NCBI RefSeq assembly: GCF_000313935.1
Contig: NZ_AMSS01000044.1
Location: 85,061 to 149,060 of the forward strand
Direction: 5' to 3'
DNA: 64,000 bases
Source: Acinetobacter sp. WC-141
GTDB lineage: Bacteria; Pseudomonadota; Gammaproteobacteria; Pseudomonadales; Moraxellaceae
Shown here: positions 17,225 to 27,346 of the stretch, one piece after another
Layout: the number at the start of each line of letters is the position of its first letter
Numbering within the stretch: position 1 is the first letter of the stretch
Position numbers and translations under genes: made by a program
Notes under the pieces: model-generated
What the model saw: only the letters and a program-made list of their open reading frames with translations
What the model was told of the DNA's origin: nothing
Databases searched by the model: none

Positions 17225-20077
17225 ATGTCTGGGCTTCAGGAAGAATATCTACAGCATCAAACGAAAATTGAACAGCTTAAACTTTCAATTCAATATATAC
17301 GCTGGTATTTGATTAGCTTAATATTACTCTGCCTGATTTCATATGCTATTTTTTCCTATTATTTTTCATCATCAATAACAACATTTAGTTGGTCTATGGG
17401 CCTTACTATAATATCTTTTATATGCTTATGGTTTATTCCAAATATTTTAACCAATTACCGTACTATTGATTTTATTAAAAAAGCCGACCTTATCTTACAA
17501 AGTATTTGTTTTATTTCAGGAATTTTACTTGGAATAAACGTTACAGTTATTCATTTTTATCTTCCGGCAGAATTGGTTGCCCTACCAGATGCTCATATTT
17601 TAATTGCTTTGTTTATTACTTCTGCTCATATCATTGGACTGACCTTTTTAACGCAACAACCCCGATATTTCTATCTTTTATTCATTCCCAGTACCTTACC
17701 CCTATTAATTGCTCAATTTACACATACGCCCATTACTCAACTACCTTTTTATTTCGCTTACAATATAGCTTTTGTCGCTACTGTACTCTGCGCATACGCA
17801 ACTCAACGTAACTATAAAAAGATTTCTCAACTATTATTTAAAAATAAACAGCTCGTTCAAATTTCAGATCAACATACTCAGTGGGCTGAAGAGTTATGTG
17901 TACAGCTGCAACAAGAAGTGAACAAATCAAAAGATATTGAAGCCCAGCTCCAATTTAATAACCATTTGCTTGAACAAAAAGTACGAGAGCGCACTTACGA
18001 TCTCACCAAAATGAATGAGCAATTGGAAAGCCATCATTACAATTTAGCTTTTACACATGAAACTGCTGGTATTCGGCCTTGGGACTGGGATATTGAAAAT
18101 CAAAAATTAGAAATTACGTTTTTCGATCAACAAAAGCAAACACAGACGACCGTTATTCATCTCAATAGCATTTTAGACCGCGTACATCCAAGTGATAAAA
18201 AACTTTTTGAAGAGCGTTTAAAACAACATATAGAAGGAATTACAGATCATTTTAATATCAATTTCAGGATATTACGACGAGATGGCTCATGGCGATGGAT
18301 TCAGGATGTAGGGCGGGTCATTACAAGAGATCCTAAAACACAAAAAGCACTTCGTATGGTAGGTATGACCCGAGATATACATCAAGAGAAAAAAGATCAA
18401 GAACACTTAAGGCTATCGGCAATTGTGCTTGAACAGGCGGCCGAAGGTATATTTATTCTAGATGAGCACCTAAACTATATTGATATTAATCCTTACTACG
18501 AAAAATTAACCGGATTCTCTAAATCAGAACTATTAAATAAAAAATTATTTAGCATTGCGATGAATCAAAAAGAATTACAACAACAATTTCATACCTCAAT
18601 TACCCAACAGCTCCTCGAAACTGGAGAATATATGGGCCAATTTGATGAAAAGTTTAGTTCTGGCAAAAGCGTATATTTGTGGTTACACATCAATGTGGTT
18701 AAAGATGAATTCCATCAAATCACAAATTATATTGGATTTGCACGTGACCTCACTGAGCAAAAACGTCAGGAACAGCATCTATCCTATTTAAAAAATTATG
18801 ATAGTCTCACTCACCTGCCTAATCGTCTTTACTATTACAATCAATTACATCAATATCTTGTAAACCCTTCATATAACATTAAAAATTTAGCTCTAATACG
18901 AGTAAATATTGACCGCTTCCGTGCTTTTAATGAGTTTTTAAATAATGATAGTGGCGATGAACTGCTTAAACAGTTTGCTCAGCGTTTACGCTTAATCAAT
19001 ATTAATGCAATTTTGGTTGCCTATTTAAATAGTGACGATTTTGCAATTATTTATGAAATTTCTCCCATTCATCCAAATATTGAGCAATATTGCCAAAATA
19101 TTTTACAAGCGCTCAACGCACCTTTTTATATTGATAATCACGAATATTTTATTACGGCATCAATCGGTGTTGCATGCTTTCCTGAGCATGGCCGACAAAT
19201 TGATCATCTTAACAACCATGCAGAACAAGCACTTTCAGAAGCAAAACGCTTAGGAGGCAATACCATTTCTTACTATTGCAATAAAGCAGAGCATCCATAT
19301 AAAACTGCTGATTTAGAACAAGAGTTACGCAAAGCCATTCAAAATGATGAATTTGTCGTTTATTACCAACCAAAAATTAGTCTACTCGATCATTCAGTGA
19401 TAGGTTTTGAAGCATTAATTCGTTGGCAACATCCCGAAAAGGGATTAGTTCTGCCAAATATGTTTATACCTTTTGCTGAACGTAGTAGCCTGATTTCGGA
19501 CATTGGTAAAGTCGTTTTAGATAAAGTTGGAAAACAGCTCCAAGAATGGAAAAGCCAAGGCTACACAAACATTCAAGTTTCAGTGAATATTGTTGCCCAG
19601 CAAATACATCGTGGCTTATTACTCAATGATCTAGATGAGGTTTTGCAAAAATATAATATACAAGGTTCAGATCTAGAACTTGAGATTACTGAGTCGGCTC
19701 TTTTGGACAATACTGATAACGTCAAAACGCTATTACATGCAATAAAACAGCGGGATATCTCAATTGCTCTAGATGACTTTGGTACAGGTTATTCCTCTTT
19801 AGCGTATCTGACAGAATATCCAATTGATGTATTAAAAATTGATCGGGCTTTCATTTCTAAAATCGGTGATCACAAACAAGAAGCTATTGTAAATGCCATG
19901 ATTGCAATGGGTAAAAGCATGGGGCTTAAACTGGTGGCTGAAGGTGTAGAAACAGAGGAACAAGTTGCCTATTTACAAAAACAGCAATGTGATTTTTTAC
20001 AAGGCTATTTCTTTAGTCGACCTATCCCGGCTGAGCAGATTATTCCTTATCTACAAACAAATCCGCCTACTTTTTAA
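17225..20077 (+). CDS. Membrane PAS-GGDEF-EAL protein, probable c-di-GMP phosphodiesterase
   Basis: A 950-residue inner-membrane signalling protein. The first ~200 residues hold about six hydrophobic spans, followed by a coiled coil (about 205-265), a PAS domain of PAS_3 type (about 275-395, GSWRWIQDVG), a second PAS (about 400-520), a GGDEF domain (about 525-685) and an EAL domain (about 700-940). The GGDEF motif is degenerate (NSDDF in place of GGDEF), so cyclase activity is unlikely. The EAL domain keeps GFEALIRW, LEITES, DDFGTGYSSL, KIDRAF and AEGVET, so c-di-GMP hydrolysis is expected. The degenerate domain may be a GTP sensor. It appears monocistronic. Confidence 0.9.
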   Translation: MSGLQEEYLQHQTKIEQLKLSIQYIRWYLISLILLCLISYAIFSYYFSSSITTFSWSMGLTIISFICLWFIPNILTNYRTIDFIKKADLILQSICFISGILLGINVTVIHFYLPAELVALPDAHILIALFITSAHIIGLTFLTQQPRYFYLLFIPSTLPLLIAQFTHTPITQLPFYFAYNIAFVATVLCAYATQRNYKKISQLLFKNKQLVQISDQHTQWAEELCVQLQQEVNKSKDIEAQLQFNNHLLEQKVRERTYDLTKMNEQLESHHYNLAFTHETAGIRPWDWDIENQKLEITFFDQQKQTQTTVIHLNSILDRVHPSDKKLFEERLKQHIEGITDHFNINFRILRRDGSWRWIQDVGRVITRDPKTQKALRMVGMTRDIHQEKKDQEHLRLSAIVLEQAAEGIFILDEHLNYIDINPYYEKLTGFSKSELLNKKLFSIAMNQKELQQQFHTSITQQLLETGEYMGQFDEKFSSGKSVYLWLHINVVKDEFHQITNYIGFARDLTEQKRQEQHLSYLKNYDSLTHLPNRLYYYNQLHQYLVNPSYNIKNLALIRVNIDRFRAFNEFLNNDSGDELLKQFAQRLRLININAILVAYLNSDDFAIIYEISPIHPNIEQYCQNILQALNAPFYIDNHEYFITASIGVACFPEHGRQIDHLNNHAEQALSEAKRLGGNTISYYCNKAEHPYKTADLEQELRKAIQNDEFVVYYQPKISLLDHSVIGFEALIRWQHPEKGLVLPNMFIPFAERSSLISDIGKVVLDKVGKQLQEWKSQGYTNIQVSVNIVAQQIHRGLLLNDLDEVLQKYNIQGSDLELEITESALLDNTDNVKTLLHAIKQRDISIALDDFGTGYSSLAYLTEYPIDVLKIDRAFISKIGDHKQEAIVNAMIAMGKSMGLKLVAEGVETEEQVAYLQKQQCDFLQGYFFSRPIPAEQIIPYLQTNPPTF

Positions 20078-20315
20078 TTGTTCTCACAGACTATTTTCAC
20101 ATATGCCGCTTTTTCCAAAAATGAGCGTTTTTGACTGTGAGAAATAAAGAAGTAGTGTTATATTCTTTAGCATTTAGCTCACTACAGGGCTATTGGCAAT
20201 TCGTCTACTATTCTCTTAATTGGTAAAAATTAAAGCATAGTAAAATAACTGAATTGCCTTCTCCCTGAATGAGTGATTTGACTAGTTTGCTTTTTTGTAT
20301 CAAATAGAGACTCAG

Positions 20316-22586
20316 ATGGACGATCAATCTTTAAAACAGGCCGCTTTAAATTACCATGAATATCCAAACCCAGGGAAAATCAGCGTCACCCCAAGTAAGC
20401 AACTTGTCAACCAACGAGATTTGGCTTTAGCCTACTCACCAGGAGTTGCCGCGCCATGTTTAGAGATTGAACGTGATCCATCAACTGCTGCTAAATATAC
20501 AGCACGCGGAAACTTGGTTGCTGTAGTAACTAACGGTACTGCTGTTCTTGGTTTAGGTAATATTGGCCCATTGGCTTCTAAACCTGTAATGGAAGGTAAA
20601 GGCGTTCTTTTCAAGAAGTTTGCTGGTGTTGACGTATTTGACATCGAAATTGCAGAAAACGATCCAGATAAAATCGTGGATATTGTTGCCTCTCTTGAGC
20701 CAACTTTCGGTGGTATCAACCTCGAAGACATTAAAGCGCCAGAATGTTTCTATATTGAAAAGAAACTTCGTGAACGCATGAAAATTCCTGTATTCCATGA
20801 CGATCAACATGGTACAAGTATTATTGTAGGTTCAGCTTTGCTCAATGCATTGCAACTTGTAAATAAAAAAATTGATGAAATCAAAATCGTTGCTTCAGGT
20901 GCAGGTGCAGCAGCACTTTCATGTTTAGACTTGCTTTGTGCGCTTGGTGCTAAAAAAGAAAATATTATTGTTGCCGATTCTCGTGGTCTATTAACAACTT
21001 CACGTGAAGGCCTAGACGAATCTAAAAAACGTTATGTTCAAGACATTACAGCATCTCAGCTTCATGAAGTAATGGCTGGCGCTGATATGTTCTTGGGTCT
21101 TTCTGCTGCTGGTATTCTCACCAAAGAAATGGTGAAACAGATGGCTGAGAACCCTATTATTTTTGCTTTGGCGAACCCAGATCCAGAAATTTTACCTGAA
21201 CATGCTCATGAAGTACGCTCTGACGTCATTATGGCAACTGGTCGTTCTGACTATCCAAACCAAGTAAACAATGCATTATGTTTCCCATACATTTTCCGTG
21301 GTGCACTTGACGTTGGCGCAACTACAATTAATGAAGACATGAAAATTGCATGTGTACATGCAATTGCGCGTATGGCTCATGTTGAAGCTGATGCAGCAAC
21401 ATATGGTGAAAAATCTGCTTCATTTGGTCGTGACTATTTAATTCCACGCCCACTTGATCAACGTTTAATTTTAGAAATTGCTCCAGCAGTTGCTAAAGCT
21501 GCAATGGACTCAGGTGTAGCAACTCGTCCTATCGAAGATTTCGCTGTATATCGTCAAAAATTGTCTGAGTTTGTCTATAACTCTGCATTCTTGATGAAGC
21601 CAATTTTTGCTCAAGCAAAAGCTGATCCAAAGCGTATTGCATATGCGGAAGGTGAAGACGAGCGCGTATTACGTGCAGTACAAATTGCTGTTGATGAAGA
21701 CTTAGCTAAACCAATTTTAGTAGGTCGTACTGCTGTAATTGAAGCTAATATCAAAAAATTAGGCTTACGTTTACAACACGGCGTAAATATTGAGATCGTA
21801 GACCAAGAACAAAACCCAATGTATGAAGAGTTTTGGAAAGACTACTATCAAACAATGCAACGTAAAGGCATTACTGTTGAATATGCTCAACGTGAAGCTC
21901 GTCGCCGTTCAACTTTAATTGCATCTTTACTAGTTAAATTCGGTAAAGCAGACGGTATGTTATGTGGTACTTACAGTAGCTATAACATTCACCTTGACTT
22001 TGTACGTAATGTTATCGGTCTTAAAGAAGGCATGAACAACTTCTTCACATTAAATGCATTAATGCTTGAAGATCGTAACTTGTTTATTGCAGATACCTAC
22101 GTAAACACGAACCCGACTGCTGAACAACTTGCTGAAATGACTATTTTGGCAGCTGAAGAAGTACGTCGTTTTGGTATTACTCCACGCGTAGCACTTCTTT
22201 CTCATTCAAGTTTTGGTAGCGACCAAACTGATTCAAGTGCTCAAAAAATGCGTGAAGTTTATCGTATTTTATCTGAGCAAGCTCCTGAGCTTGAAGTTGA
22301 AGGTGAAATGCATGGTGATGCAGCATTAGATGAAAACATTCGTCAATTTGCATTCCCGGGTTCACGTTTTAAAGGTTCTGCAAACTTGCTCATTATGCCA
22401 AACCTAGATGCAGCAAATATTTCATTTAACTTGTTGAAAGCGACTTCTGGTAACAATGTAACAATTGGTCCAATTTTGCTTGGCGCAGCAAAACCTGTTC
22501 ATATTTTGACACCGACTGCAACTACTCGTCGTCTTATCAATATGACTGCTTTAACTGTTGCTGAAATCCAACAACAAGAAAAGTAA
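20316..22586 (+). CDS. maeB: NADP-dependent malic enzyme (MaeB type, with PTA-like domain)
   Basis: Decarboxylates malate to pyruvate with NADPH formation in the cytoplasm. The first ~430 residues are the malic enzyme ([39 protein letters not shown] site [16 protein letters not shown]). The rest is a phosphotransacetylase-like domain ([17 protein letters not shown]) that acts as an acetyl-CoA-responsive regulatory module in this class. The 756-residue length matches E. coli MaeB. I use ATG 20316 since [11 protein letters not shown] aligns with the known N-terminus; an in-frame TTG at 20295 is less likely. Confidence 0.95.
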   Translation: MDDQSLKQAALNYHEYPNPGKISVTPSKQLVNQRDLALAYSPGVAAPCLEIERDPSTAAKYTARGNLVAVVTNGTAVLGLGNIGPLASKPVMEGKGVLFKKFAGVDVFDIEIAENDPDKIVDIVASLEPTFGGINLEDIKAPECFYIEKKLRERMKIPVFHDDQHGTSIIVGSALLNALQLVNKKIDEIKIVASGAGAAALSCLDLLCALGAKKENIIVADSRGLLTTSREGLDESKKRYVQDITASQLHEVMAGADMFLGLSAAGILTKEMVKQMAENPIIFALANPDPEILPEHAHEVRSDVIMATGRSDYPNQVNNALCFPYIFRGALDVGATTINEDMKIACVHAIARMAHVEADAATYGEKSASFGRDYLIPRPLDQRLILEIAPAVAKAAMDSGVATRPIEDFAVYRQKLSEFVYNSAFLMKPIFAQAKADPKRIAYAEGEDERVLRAVQIAVDEDLAKPILVGRTAVIEANIKKLGLRLQHGVNIEIVDQEQNPMYEEFWKDYYQTMQRKGITVEYAQREARRRSTLIASLLVKFGKADGMLCGTYSSYNIHLDFVRNVIGLKEGMNNFFTLNALMLEDRNLFIADTYVNTNPTAEQLAEMTILAAEEVRRFGITPRVALLSHSSFGSDQTDSSAQKMREVYRILSEQAPELEVEGEMHGDAALDENIRQFAFPGSRFKGSANLLIMPNLDAANISFNLLKATSGNNVTIGPILLGAAKPVHILTPTATTRRLINMTALTVAEIQQQEK

Positions 22587-22629
22587 TTTAGAAACTGCTT
22601 TTTACGAAAAGCCTCTCTAATGACTTGAG

Positions 22630-22677
22630 AAAACCTCTATTCTGTAGCATGATTGCTTGAAGAATAGAGGTTTTTTC
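22630..22677 (+). terminator. Terminator after maeB overlapping the cca ribosome site
   Basis: AAACCTCTATTCT and AGAATAGAGGTTT form a 13-bp stem followed by a T-run. The T-run ends one base before the cca ATG at 22678, and the GAGG in the right arm is the only ribosome-binding-like sequence for cca. Confidence 0.85.
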
Positions 22678-23916
22678 ATGCAAGTGTATTTAGTAGGCGG
22701 TGCTGTCCGTGATTCTTTACTTGGGCATCCCTATCAAGAAAAAGACTATGTTGTGGTCGGTGCAACGCCGGAACACATGCTCGCCCAAGGTTTTCAACCT
22801 GTAGGCAAAGATTTTCCTGTGTTTCTTCATCCTGAAACGAAAGAAGAATATGCACTTGCACGTACTGAACGAAAGTCCGGTAAGGGATATCACGGTTTCC
22901 AATTTTTTACTGATAGCACAGTAAGTTTAGAAGAAGATTTAATTCGTCGTGATTTAACCATCAATGCCATAGCAATGGATCAAGATGGCAAATTATATGA
23001 CCCCTATGGTGGTCAGACTGATTTAGAAAATAAAACCTTACGCCATGTTTCAGAAGCTTTTGCTGAAGATCCTTTACGTGTTTTACGTGTTGCACGCTTT
23101 GCAGCTCGATATTCTGCATATGGTTTTCATATTGCGCCTGAAACATTACAGCTCATGCAAACGATGGCTGAATCAGGTGAACTTGATGCATTAACACCTG
23201 AACGAGTGTGGAAAGAAACTTCACGCGCGCTTTTAGAAGATCATGCAGATATTTATTTTCAGACACTACGGGATTGCGGTGCATTAAAACATCTTTTCCC
23301 TGAAATTGACGCATTGTTTGGTGTCCCGCAGCGTCCCGAATATCATCCGGAAGTAGACTGTGGCATACATACTCTCATGTCTTTACAGCAAGCATGTAAG
23401 TCAAACTACTCGCTTGATGTTCGATTTGCTGTTTTAGTACATGATTTGGGTAAAGCATTAACTCCTGTTAATGAACTCCCTCGCCATATCATGCATGAAG
23501 AACGCGGAGTGAAACCCGTTACTGAATTATGTGAACGTTTAAAAGTTCCAACGCAGACTCGTCAGTTAGCATTATCGGTGTGTAAAGAGCATCTAAAATG
23601 TCATCAGATTATGTCCTTAAAACCAGGAACTGTATGGCGTCTATTACAGCGTCTCGATGTATTACGTCGCCCTGAGAGAGTGGAAGCTTTTGTACAGGCA
23701 TGTGAATGTGATGCTAAAGGAAGATTAGGTTTAGAAGACCGGCCTTATCCTCAAGCTCAATATATGTTAGATGCAATGCAAGTGGTTCGCTCTATTAAAG
23801 TTCAGGATTTACCAGAGAACATTAAGGGTGCTGAAATTGGTGAAATGTTAATTCAATATCGCATTGATGCTTTAACTGAGTTCAAACATCAACACCAAAC
23901 ACCCTCACATTCTTAA
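22678..23916 (+). CDS. cca: CCA-adding tRNA nucleotidyltransferase (multifunctional)
   Basis: Adds or repairs the 3' CCA of tRNAs. The 412-residue protein opens with the class II nucleotidyltransferase motif LVGGAVRDSLLG and RTERKSGKG, then RRDLTINAIAMD and DPLRVLRVARFAARY, and carries a C-terminal HD domain (VHDLGKALTP, about residues 260-270) that gives phosphohydrolase activity in gammaproteobacterial enzymes. The start is at ATG 22678; the reading frame continues seven codons upstream through the maeB terminator but without an ATG. Its ribosome site sits inside the terminator stem, which may damp translation of read-through transcripts. Confidence 0.95.
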   Translation: MQVYLVGGAVRDSLLGHPYQEKDYVVVGATPEHMLAQGFQPVGKDFPVFLHPETKEEYALARTERKSGKGYHGFQFFTDSTVSLEEDLIRRDLTINAIAMDQDGKLYDPYGGQTDLENKTLRHVSEAFAEDPLRVLRVARFAARYSAYGFHIAPETLQLMQTMAESGELDALTPERVWKETSRALLEDHADIYFQTLRDCGALKHLFPEIDALFGVPQRPEYHPEVDCGIHTLMSLQQACKSNYSLDVRFAVLVHDLGKALTPVNELPRHIMHEERGVKPVTELCERLKVPTQTRQLALSVCKEHLKCHQIMSLKPGTVWRLLQRLDVLRRPERVEAFVQACECDAKGRLGLEDRPYPQAQYMLDAMQVVRSIKVQDLPENIKGAEIGEMLIQYRIDALTEFKHQHQTPSHS

Positions 23917-23927
23917 TTTAAACCAAT

Positions 23928-23955
23928 AAAAAAGCCTCATGATGAGGCTTTTTTT
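23928..23955. terminator. Bidirectional terminator between cca and degS-like gene
   Basis: AAAGCCTCATGATGAGGCTTT is a perfect palindromic stem with A-run and T-run flanks, between convergent genes. Confidence 0.88.
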
Positions 23956-23959
23956 AACT

Positions 23960-25138
23960 TTACTGTTTAGGTAGCGGTATATATTGAGATTGACTATTTT
24001 GGTTTTTTCTTTCGCCAACTGTTACTACAAAGTTTTCTTGCTTCCCAGCTCGCTCAACCACTACATTAATTTCGCTATTAGGCGCTTGTAATGCAACGTA
24101 ATTAATCAAATGAGATGCCGAAGTGATTGGTTCATTATTGACCTGAACAATCTTATCACCCACTTTTATACCTGCTGAAGCCGCTGGACCACTTTTTAAG
24201 ACATCTGCAACCACAACACCAATTTGCTGTTTAGGTGCCAATACGTCGTCTTGGGTAGGCGGTACTAAACTAATGCCTAACCATCCACGTACAACGCGGC
24301 CATCTTTCAAAATCGAGTTTAATACTTGTTGGCAAATTTTAGCTGGAATTGCAAAGCCAATACCTAAAGAACCACCCGACTGAGAGAAAATAGCAGTGTT
24401 TACCCCAATTAAGTTACCAGCGACATCAATTAATGCTCCGCCTGAGTTACCTGGGTTAATTGCAGCATCTGTTTGAATAAAGTCTTCATAGGTATTGATA
24501 CCTAAATCGGAGCGCTCAGTGGCAGAAATAATACCTTGAGTTACCGTTTGCCCTACGCCAAATGGGTTACCAATTGCCAAAACAACATCACCCACTTCAT
24601 TACCGCTAAGCTTAAATGGCAACACAGGTAATTTATCTAAATCGATTTTAATTACAGCTAAATCTGTATCTGGATCCGTTCCAACAATTGTTGCTTCCGC
24701 ACGGCGTCCGTCACGTAATGCAACTACAATTTGGTCAGCCTGAGCAATTACGTGATTATTGGTAAGAATATAACCATCAGCACGTACAATAACCCCAGAG
24801 CCTAAGCTATTTTCATTTTGCTGTTGTTCAGGAGCCTGATTTCCGAAAAATTCACGGAATACTGGATCACTTAACAAGGGATGATTTTGTTTAACTTTCT
24901 GGGTCGTAAAAATATTAACAACTGCCGGCGCTGCAACTTTGACCGCAGCGCTATATGACACCACCCCGCCCGCTCGTGAAGTATCAACCAGTGGTTCAAC
25001 TTTCTCGGCAGGCATTTGCACCCCATCAACTGCAACAGTTGGTTTCGGCTGATGGTATTTTTGCCATGCAATAAAACTGGCAATTACAATAATAAGTAAC
25101 ACCCAAGGTAACCATGTAAAGGTGCGGCGCACGTTCAT
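23960..25138 (-). CDS. degS: DegS/HtrA-type serine protease
   Basis: Periplasmic S1C serine protease tethered to the inner membrane by one N-terminal segment (about residues 8-25). The catalytic triad is visible as H129 (ILTNNHV), D159 (PDTDLAVI) and S232 (INPGNSGGAL). A single PDZ domain follows (about 280-370), the DegS/AlgW layout rather than the two-PDZ DegP layout. In other gammaproteobacteria this protease senses misfolded porins and cuts an anti-sigma factor. No sigma-E cluster lies nearby, so that role is inferred. The gene is monocistronic with convergent cca. Confidence 0.88.
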   Translation of the reverse strand: MNVRRTFTWLPWVLLIIVIASFIAWQKYHQPKPTVAVDGVQMPAEKVEPLVDTSRAGGVVSYSAAVKVAAPAVVNIFTTQKVKQNHPLLSDPVFREFFGNQAPEQQQNENSLGSGVIVRADGYILTNNHVIAQADQIVVALRDGRRAEATIVGTDPDTDLAVIKIDLDKLPVLPFKLSGNEVGDVVLAIGNPFGVGQTVTQGIISATERSDLGINTYEDFIQTDAAINPGNSGGALIDVAGNLIGVNTAIFSQSGGSLGIGFAIPAKICQQVLNSILKDGRVVRGWLGISLVPPTQDDVLAPKQQIGVVVADVLKSGPAASAGIKVGDKIVQVNNEPITSASHLINYVALQAPNSEINVVVERAGKQENFVVTVGERKNQNSQSQYIPLPKQ

Positions 25139-25326
25139 ATCCTCTACGAAAAGAAGTTTTTAATTAAATTAATATATTGAACAAAAAGAGTTTTCAGTTA
25201 AGCATTTTAAATTAAATATGTCGATATACATAAAAAACTCAAAAAAGATTTGTCTAGCTTTAGTTACACAACAAAATATGTTTTTATAGCTTTGGCAATT
25301 ATTTACTACTCAATTCAGGAAATATC

Positions 25327-26085
25327 ATGGCAAATTTGCATGAAATTATTCAGTGGTGCGACCAAACCTTAAAAGCAGCAGAATTTAAAGATTACGCACC
25401 AAATGGCCTGCAAATTGAAGGTTCAACTGAAGTAAAACGTATCGTTTGCGCCGTTACTGCGTCCGAAGATGCGATTGATGCAGCAATCGCTCAGAATGCC
25501 GACCTATTACTCGTACATCATGGTTATTTTTGGAAGGGCGAACCGTATCCAATTACAGGAATGCGTGGTAACCGCATTAAAAAACTCATTCAAAATAATA
25601 TTTCACTCGTAGCTTACCATCTACCTTTGGATGCCCACCCAACTTTGGGCAACAATGTAGCTATTGCAGAAAAATTGGGATTACACCATTTAGAACCACT
25701 CGATTTAGCCGAGAAACATCCAATTGGAAATATTGGATATTTAGAGCAAGCTATTTCTGTTGAAGAATTTAAATCAAAATTACAAGATAATTTTGATTTT
25801 AAGGTGATTCATTTACCAGCTGAGAAGCAAAGCATTCAAAAAGTAGGCTTTTGTACGGGTGGTGCTCAAGATTTTATTGCTAAAGCAGCTTCACAAAATT
25901 GCGATGCTTATATTTCAGGCGAAGTCAGTGAACGAACTTTCTATGAAGCAAAAGAATTAGGCGTTCACTATTTTGCATGTGGTCATCATGCAACTGAACG
26001 TTATGGAGTTCAGAGATTAGCACAAGCAATTTCACAGCAATTCGCTATTGAAAGTGAATATTTTGAATTGAATAATCCGATTTAA
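25327..26085 (+). CDS. Nif3-like dinuclear metal centre protein
   Basis: A 252-residue member of the Nif3/YbgI/NIF3L1 family, cytoplasmic proteins that form hexamers or larger toroids with a dinuclear metal site. Metal-binding signatures are DLLLVHHGYFWKG (histidine pair), AYHLPLDAHPTLGNN, and the C-terminal GHHATERYG. The role is unsettled; links to GTP cyclohydrolase-like activity and to metal or stress functions have been suggested for relatives. The ATG follows CAGGAA. It stands alone between divergent degS and sodB. Confidence 0.88.
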   Translation: MANLHEIIQWCDQTLKAAEFKDYAPNGLQIEGSTEVKRIVCAVTASEDAIDAAIAQNADLLLVHHGYFWKGEPYPITGMRGNRIKKLIQNNISLVAYHLPLDAHPTLGNNVAIAEKLGLHHLEPLDLAEKHPIGNIGYLEQAISVEEFKSKLQDNFDFKVIHLPAEKQSIQKVGFCTGGAQDFIAKAASQNCDAYISGEVSERTFYEAKELGVHYFACGHHATERYGVQRLAQAISQQFAIESEYFELNNPI

Positions 26086-26232
26086 TTAAGTCTTTTTTTC
26101 AATCTGTGTTATGCGTATTAATTAGATCTTTATTGTGTATAGTTCTTTAAAACGATGCCCTATTGTGAACAGAATCATTTACAATAGAGCCACTTAATAT
26201 TGTATAACCCAGCAAATGCAAGGAATAGGAAC

Positions 26233-26859
26233 ATGACAACCATTACTTTACCTGCACTTCCATATGGCTATGATGATTTAGCGCCACATATCAGTAAAGA
26301 AACTTTAGAATACCATCACGATAAACACCACAATACCTATGTTGTTAACCTAAACAACTTAATCAAAGGGACTGACCTTGAAGGTAAAACTTTAGAAGAA
26401 ATCATCAAAGCAACTGCTGGTGATGCATCTAAAGCAGGTATTTTCAACAATGCTGCTCAAGTTTGGAACCATACATTCTACTGGAATTCTATGAAGCCAA
26501 ATGGTGGTGGTAAGCCTACAGGCGCAATCGCTGCTAAAATTGAAGAAGCTTTTGGTAGCTACGAAAAATTTGCAGAAGAATTTACTGCTGCTGCAACAAC
26601 TCAATTCGGTTCAGGTTGGGCTTGGTTAGTTGCTGATGAAGTAAACGGTAAATTATCTATTACTAAAACTTCTAATGCAGACACTCCACTTGCACATGAT
26701 CAAATTGCTGTATTAACGATTGACGTATGGGAACATGCTTACTATATCGATTTCCGTAACTTACGTCCTAAATACATCGCAACTTTCTTAGAAAGCCTAG
26801 TGAACTGGGACTATGCAAATGCAAAACTTGCAGGTCAACCAGCAGGTGTAGAGAAATAA
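26233..26859 (+). CDS. sodB: Superoxide dismutase [Fe]
   Basis: Cytoplasmic dismutation of superoxide to oxygen and peroxide. The 208-residue protein has all four metal ligands: LEYHHDKHHNTY, NAAQVWNHTFYW, and DVWEHAYYID. The alignment with Fe-type enzymes and TTQFGSGWAWL suggest iron rather than manganese. I chose ATG 26233 because AAGGAA lies before it and TTITLPALPYGYDDLAP is the normal N-terminus. A strong terminator follows. The 147-base upstream gap must hold the promoter, but I do not see a clear Fur box. Confidence 0.96.
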   Translation: MTTITLPALPYGYDDLAPHISKETLEYHHDKHHNTYVVNLNNLIKGTDLEGKTLEEIIKATAGDASKAGIFNNAAQVWNHTFYWNSMKPNGGGKPTGAIAAKIEEAFGSYEKFAEEFTAAATTQFGSGWAWLVADEVNGKLSITKTSNADTPLAHDQIAVLTIDVWEHAYYIDFRNLRPKYIATFLESLVNWDYANAKLAGQPAGVEK

Positions 26860-26876
26860 TTTTATTTCTCTATAAA

Positions 26877-26907
26877 AAACCACCCTATTTTGGGTGGTTT
26901 TTTTATT
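26877..26907 (+). terminator. Terminator after sodB
   Basis: AACCACCC and GGGTGGTT stem followed by a seven-base T-run. Confidence 0.9.
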
Positions 26908-26965
26908 TTTAATACAACAAAAGCATATTAATCAAGCAAACGATTCATTTTCTTTAATATTCTTA

Positions 26966-26994
26966 TTGACGCTTTTAGATTTCATCCATAAAAT
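26966..26994 (+). promoter_or_regulatory. Promoter of the first tRNA-Asn pair
   Basis: TTGACG, a 17-base spacer and TAAAAT, followed by a GCGC discriminator just before the tRNA start. GC-rich discriminators are typical of stringently controlled stable RNA promoters. Confidence 0.78.
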
Positions 26995-27005
26995 GCGCAT
27001 CAGAT

Positions 27006-27081
27006 TCTCCAATAGCTCAGTCGGTAGAGCGACGGACTGTTAATCCGCAGGTCCCTGGTTCGAGCCCAGGTTGGAGAGCCA
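27006..27081 (+). tRNA. tRNA-Asn (GTT)
   Basis: A 76-base cloverleaf with 7-bp acceptor stem TCTCCAA/TTGGAGA, anticodon GTT in the loop ACTGTTAAT, T-loop GGTTCGAGCC and an encoded CCA end. It is identical to the copy at 27347-27422 and only nine bases from the next tRNA, so the first two are co-transcribed. Confidence 0.97.
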
Positions 27082-27089
27082 TCTACTAA

Positions 27090-27165
27090 TCTCCCATAGC
27101 TCAGTCGGTAGAGCGACGGACTGTTAATCCGCAGGTCCCTGGTTCGAGCCCAGGTGGGAGAGCCA
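27090..27165 (+). tRNA. tRNA-Asn (GTT), second copy
   Basis: It differs from the first copy only by a compensatory change of one acceptor-stem pair (position 6:67 A-U to C-G; TCTCCCA/TGGGAGA). CCA is encoded. A terminator follows. Confidence 0.97.
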
Positions 27166-27173
27166 AGATTCTA

Positions 27174-27203
27174 AAAGCCCGCATTTATTGTGGGCTTTTT
27201 CTT
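27174..27203 (+). terminator. Terminator after tRNA-Asn pair
   Basis: AAAGCCCGCA and TGTGGGCTTT form a stem followed by TTCTT. Confidence 0.75.
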
Positions 27204-27305
27204 ATCCAATCATTTAATATTTTTCTATTATTTTTAATAAAATCAATGTTTCGGATATTTTTAAACCAAACGATTAGATATTCTGACTAATTCTATTATT
27301 AAGAC

Positions 27306-27334
27306 TTGACCCAGCTCCCTTTCCTGCCTAAAAT
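27306..27334 (+). promoter_or_regulatory. Promoter of the third tRNA-Asn
   Basis: TTGACC, a 17-base spacer and TAAAAT, 12 bases before the mature tRNA. Together with the promoter at 26966 it shows two independent transcription units for identical tRNAs. Confidence 0.75.
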
Positions 27335-27346
27335 CCTTTTCCAGAT

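Noticed and set aside
17506..17811. A 101-codon ORF in another frame of the PAS-GGDEF-EAL gene.
   Set aside because: It is Cys/Tyr/Phe-rich as expected from the off-frame reading of membrane-segment codons, with no ribosome site.
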